Part shown: positions 6,360 through 7,287 of the stretch, piece by piece
Layout of the letters: each line of letters begins with the position of its first letter
Position numbering within the stretch: position 1 is the first letter of the stretch
Origin: Opitutaceae bacterium
Lineage (GTDB): Bacteria; Verrucomicrobiota; Verrucomicrobiae; Opitutales; Opitutaceae
Direction: 5' to 3'
NCBI GenBank assembly: GCA_031266495.1
Contig: JAISAX010000603.1
Span: forward strand, 1 to 7,287
Length of the DNA: 7,287 nt
Made by a program: the position numbers and the translations under genes
Notes under the pieces: generated by a model
What the model saw: the letters and a program-made list of their open reading frames with translations, nothing else
The model's database searches: none
What the model was told of the DNA's origin: nothing

Positions 6360-6385
6360 GGGGGGGGGGGGGAGGGGGATAGGCG
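6360..6385. repeat. Intergenic G-tract 2 (13 G) with conserved flank, at the prepilin start
   Basis: A run of 13 G (6360-6372) is followed by A, GGGGG, then ATAGGCG. The flank matches tract 1 (5547-5575) except for one inserted T. On the coding strand it is a C-tract ending nine bases before the prepilin ATG, where a ribosome-binding site would normally sit. Length change here would alter the translation-initiation region without changing the reading frame. Confidence 0.75.
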
Positions 6386-6398
6386 GAAGAGAGCGGTG

Positions 6399-7190
6399 TC
6401 AGGCGAAACGGCGACGCAGGATCGCGATTCCAAAAACCACGGCACTGGCGATGAGGGCGCAGGTGGACGGTTCGGGAACGGCGGGCGAGGGGACGTTGTC
6501 ACCCCAGATAGCGACTTCACCGAGACTCAACTGGTGAAAAGGACGCGAGGTATGCGCTTCGTTCCAGTTCGATACGAAGATTTTTACGTAGCGCGCTTCG
6601 CTCCCGCCAACTGTGGTGGATACGATGCCGATTTCCGTATTTCGTCCGACGTCGACTTCGGAAGAAGTGGTGTTGAGAACGGTGTGGCCGCCATCCCAGG
6701 TTCCGAGTGCGGTGTAGGTGATGTTGTCCGTGCTGACGAATACCTGGAAGGTGGCGACGCCTTGGTTGATGCGCCAGTCAACGGAGAGTTTTACACTTTC
6801 GACGAGGTAGTTGCTCTTCAGGTCGAAGAGAATCGTGGTTCCCGTCGAGTTGTCCCATTTCGAATTTGCGCCGTAGTCGCCGCCGAGCAATGCGGCTCCG
6901 CCATCGAGCAGTTCGCGCCCGTCTGATTTCGAGTCCGTGGCGATAAGCTCGGCGTCGGTGTTGCCAAGGCCGGTATTGGATGCGTCATCAATGAGGTAGG
7001 AATACGTGGCGCCTGTGGTGATGCGCTCGATGGATATGCCACTGGCATATTGGGGATAGTAGCCGACACCGCCGAGACGGTTGACGTTATCCGAGAGCAG
7101 GAATGCAGCGTTGGCCGGGAGGGCGGCGAGGGTGCCGAGTGCCATGGCGACGGGAATCACGAGGCGGCGGAGGATTTTTTCAGGATTCAT
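6399..7190 (-). CDS. PEP-CTERM sorting-domain protein with discoidin-like beta-sandwich
   Basis: This 263-residue protein has an N-terminal signal peptide (KILRR, a hydrophobic stretch at 11-26, cleavage near ANA-AF after residue 28). The central part (about 60-230) is Ser/Thr/Asn-rich and beta-strand-like, with LLDGG, KWD, a repeated strand pattern (TFQVFVSTDNITYTALG, ARYVKIFVSNW) and a closing QLSLGEVAIWG. These are hallmarks of F5/8-type C (discoidin) domains, which usually bind carbohydrate. The C-terminus is a PEP-CTERM signal: VPEPS at 238-242, a hydrophobic helix (about 244-257) and RRR at 259-261. The family rule is that exosortase cleaves this signal and the protein goes to the envelope or extracellular matrix; no exosortase gene is in the window. 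The ATG follows ACCC with no Shine-Dalgarno sequence. This is the first gene of the leftward row visible here. Confidence 0.88.
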   Translation of the reverse strand: MNPEKILRRLVIPVAMALGTLAALPANAAFLLSDNVNRLGGVGYYPQYASGISIERITTGATYSYLIDDASNTGLGNTDAELIATDSKSDGRELLDGGAALLGGDYGANSKWDNSTGTTILFDLKSNYLVESVKLSVDWRINQGVATFQVFVSTDNITYTALGTWDGGHTVLNTTSSEVDVGRNTEIGIVSTTVGGSEARYVKIFVSNWNEAHTSRPFHQLSLGEVAIWGDNVPSPAVPEPSTCALIASAVVFGIAILRRRFA

Positions 7191-7256
7191 GGGTTTTATG
7201 GATATGTTGACGGGTTGGATTTTCTGACAAGGAAAGGTTTTTTCCGATGTTCCTCC

Positions 7257-7275
7257 GCCAGAGCGGTTAACTGGC
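7257..7275. repeat. Inverted repeat upstream of the PEP-CTERM gene
   Basis: GCCAG (7257-7261) and CTGGC (7271-7275) form a 5-bp inverted repeat with a 9-base spacer containing GTTAA. It lies about 70-85 bases upstream of the ATG and could be an operator or the tail of a terminator of a gene beyond the right edge. The rest of 7191-7287 shows no convincing promoter or ribosome-binding site. Confidence 0.25.
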
Positions 7276-7287
7276 TACAGAGGAGGG

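Noticed and set aside
5706..6926. 406-codon plus-strand open frame spanning the prepilin and PEP-CTERM genes
   Set aside because: It crosses two clearly coding minus-strand genes and the G-tract, and its composition is low-complexity Gly/Ala/Glu. An antisense shadow.
7201..7230. Promoter for the PEP-CTERM gene with TTGTCA at 7225-7230
   Set aside because: At 16-18 bases spacing the candidate -10 hexamers match the consensus at no more than three positions, so it is not supportable from sequence alone.

Overview
The window reads as a chromosomal segment of a fairly GC-rich anaerobic or facultatively anaerobic bacterium, most likely of the Verrucomicrobiota (Opitutaceae-like) or a close PVC relative. 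Three things point there. One protein has a C-terminal PEP-CTERM sorting signal. Beside it is a pseudopilin-like protein of the DUF1559 / H-X9-DG type that is expanded in that superphylum. Shine-Dalgarno sequences are absent or weak at the gene starts. An oxygen-sensitive glycyl radical enzyme implies anoxic growth. The assignment is inference; no rRNA or other phylogenetic marker is present.

All five convincing genes lie on the minus strand. In transcription order (right to left) they are: (1) 6399-7190, a secreted PEP-CTERM protein with a discoidin-like beta-sandwich; (2) 5601-6350, a prepilin-type N-methylation protein; (3) 3437-5502 (TAA at 3436-3438), a secreted clan GH-A glycoside hydrolase whose N-terminal beta-sandwich resembles that of gene 1; (4) 1193-3352, a glycyl radical enzyme (GRE); (5) 216-1196, its radical-SAM activating enzyme, which overlaps the GRE by ATGA. 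The gaps are about 48, 97, 83 and -4 bases and hold no clear intrinsic terminator, so a single transcript is possible. Only genes 4 and 5 are certain to work together.

A plausible reading is a small carbohydrate-use locus. The surface or secreted proteins bind and cut a glycan, and the cytoplasmic GRE acts on a polyol or sugar-derived product by radical chemistry. The GRE has the Cys-x-Glu active-site pattern of the dehydratase/lyase group. It also carries two Cys-x-Cys pairs and a Cys next to the radical Gly, and I cannot assign it to a characterised subfamily.

The non-coding DNA is unusual. Two intergenic G-tracts (17 and 13 G on the plus strand) share the same flank, A-GGGGG-A-(T)-AGGCG. 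A strong palindrome and a 9-bp tandem repeat sit inside the prepilin leader coding region. Two stem-loops lie between the hydrolase and the GRE. The 215 bases left of the activase stop carry a leftward promoter-like signal, a perfect palindrome, an imperfect direct repeat and a reading frame that runs off the edge. No tRNA, rRNA, insertion sequence or CRISPR array was seen.
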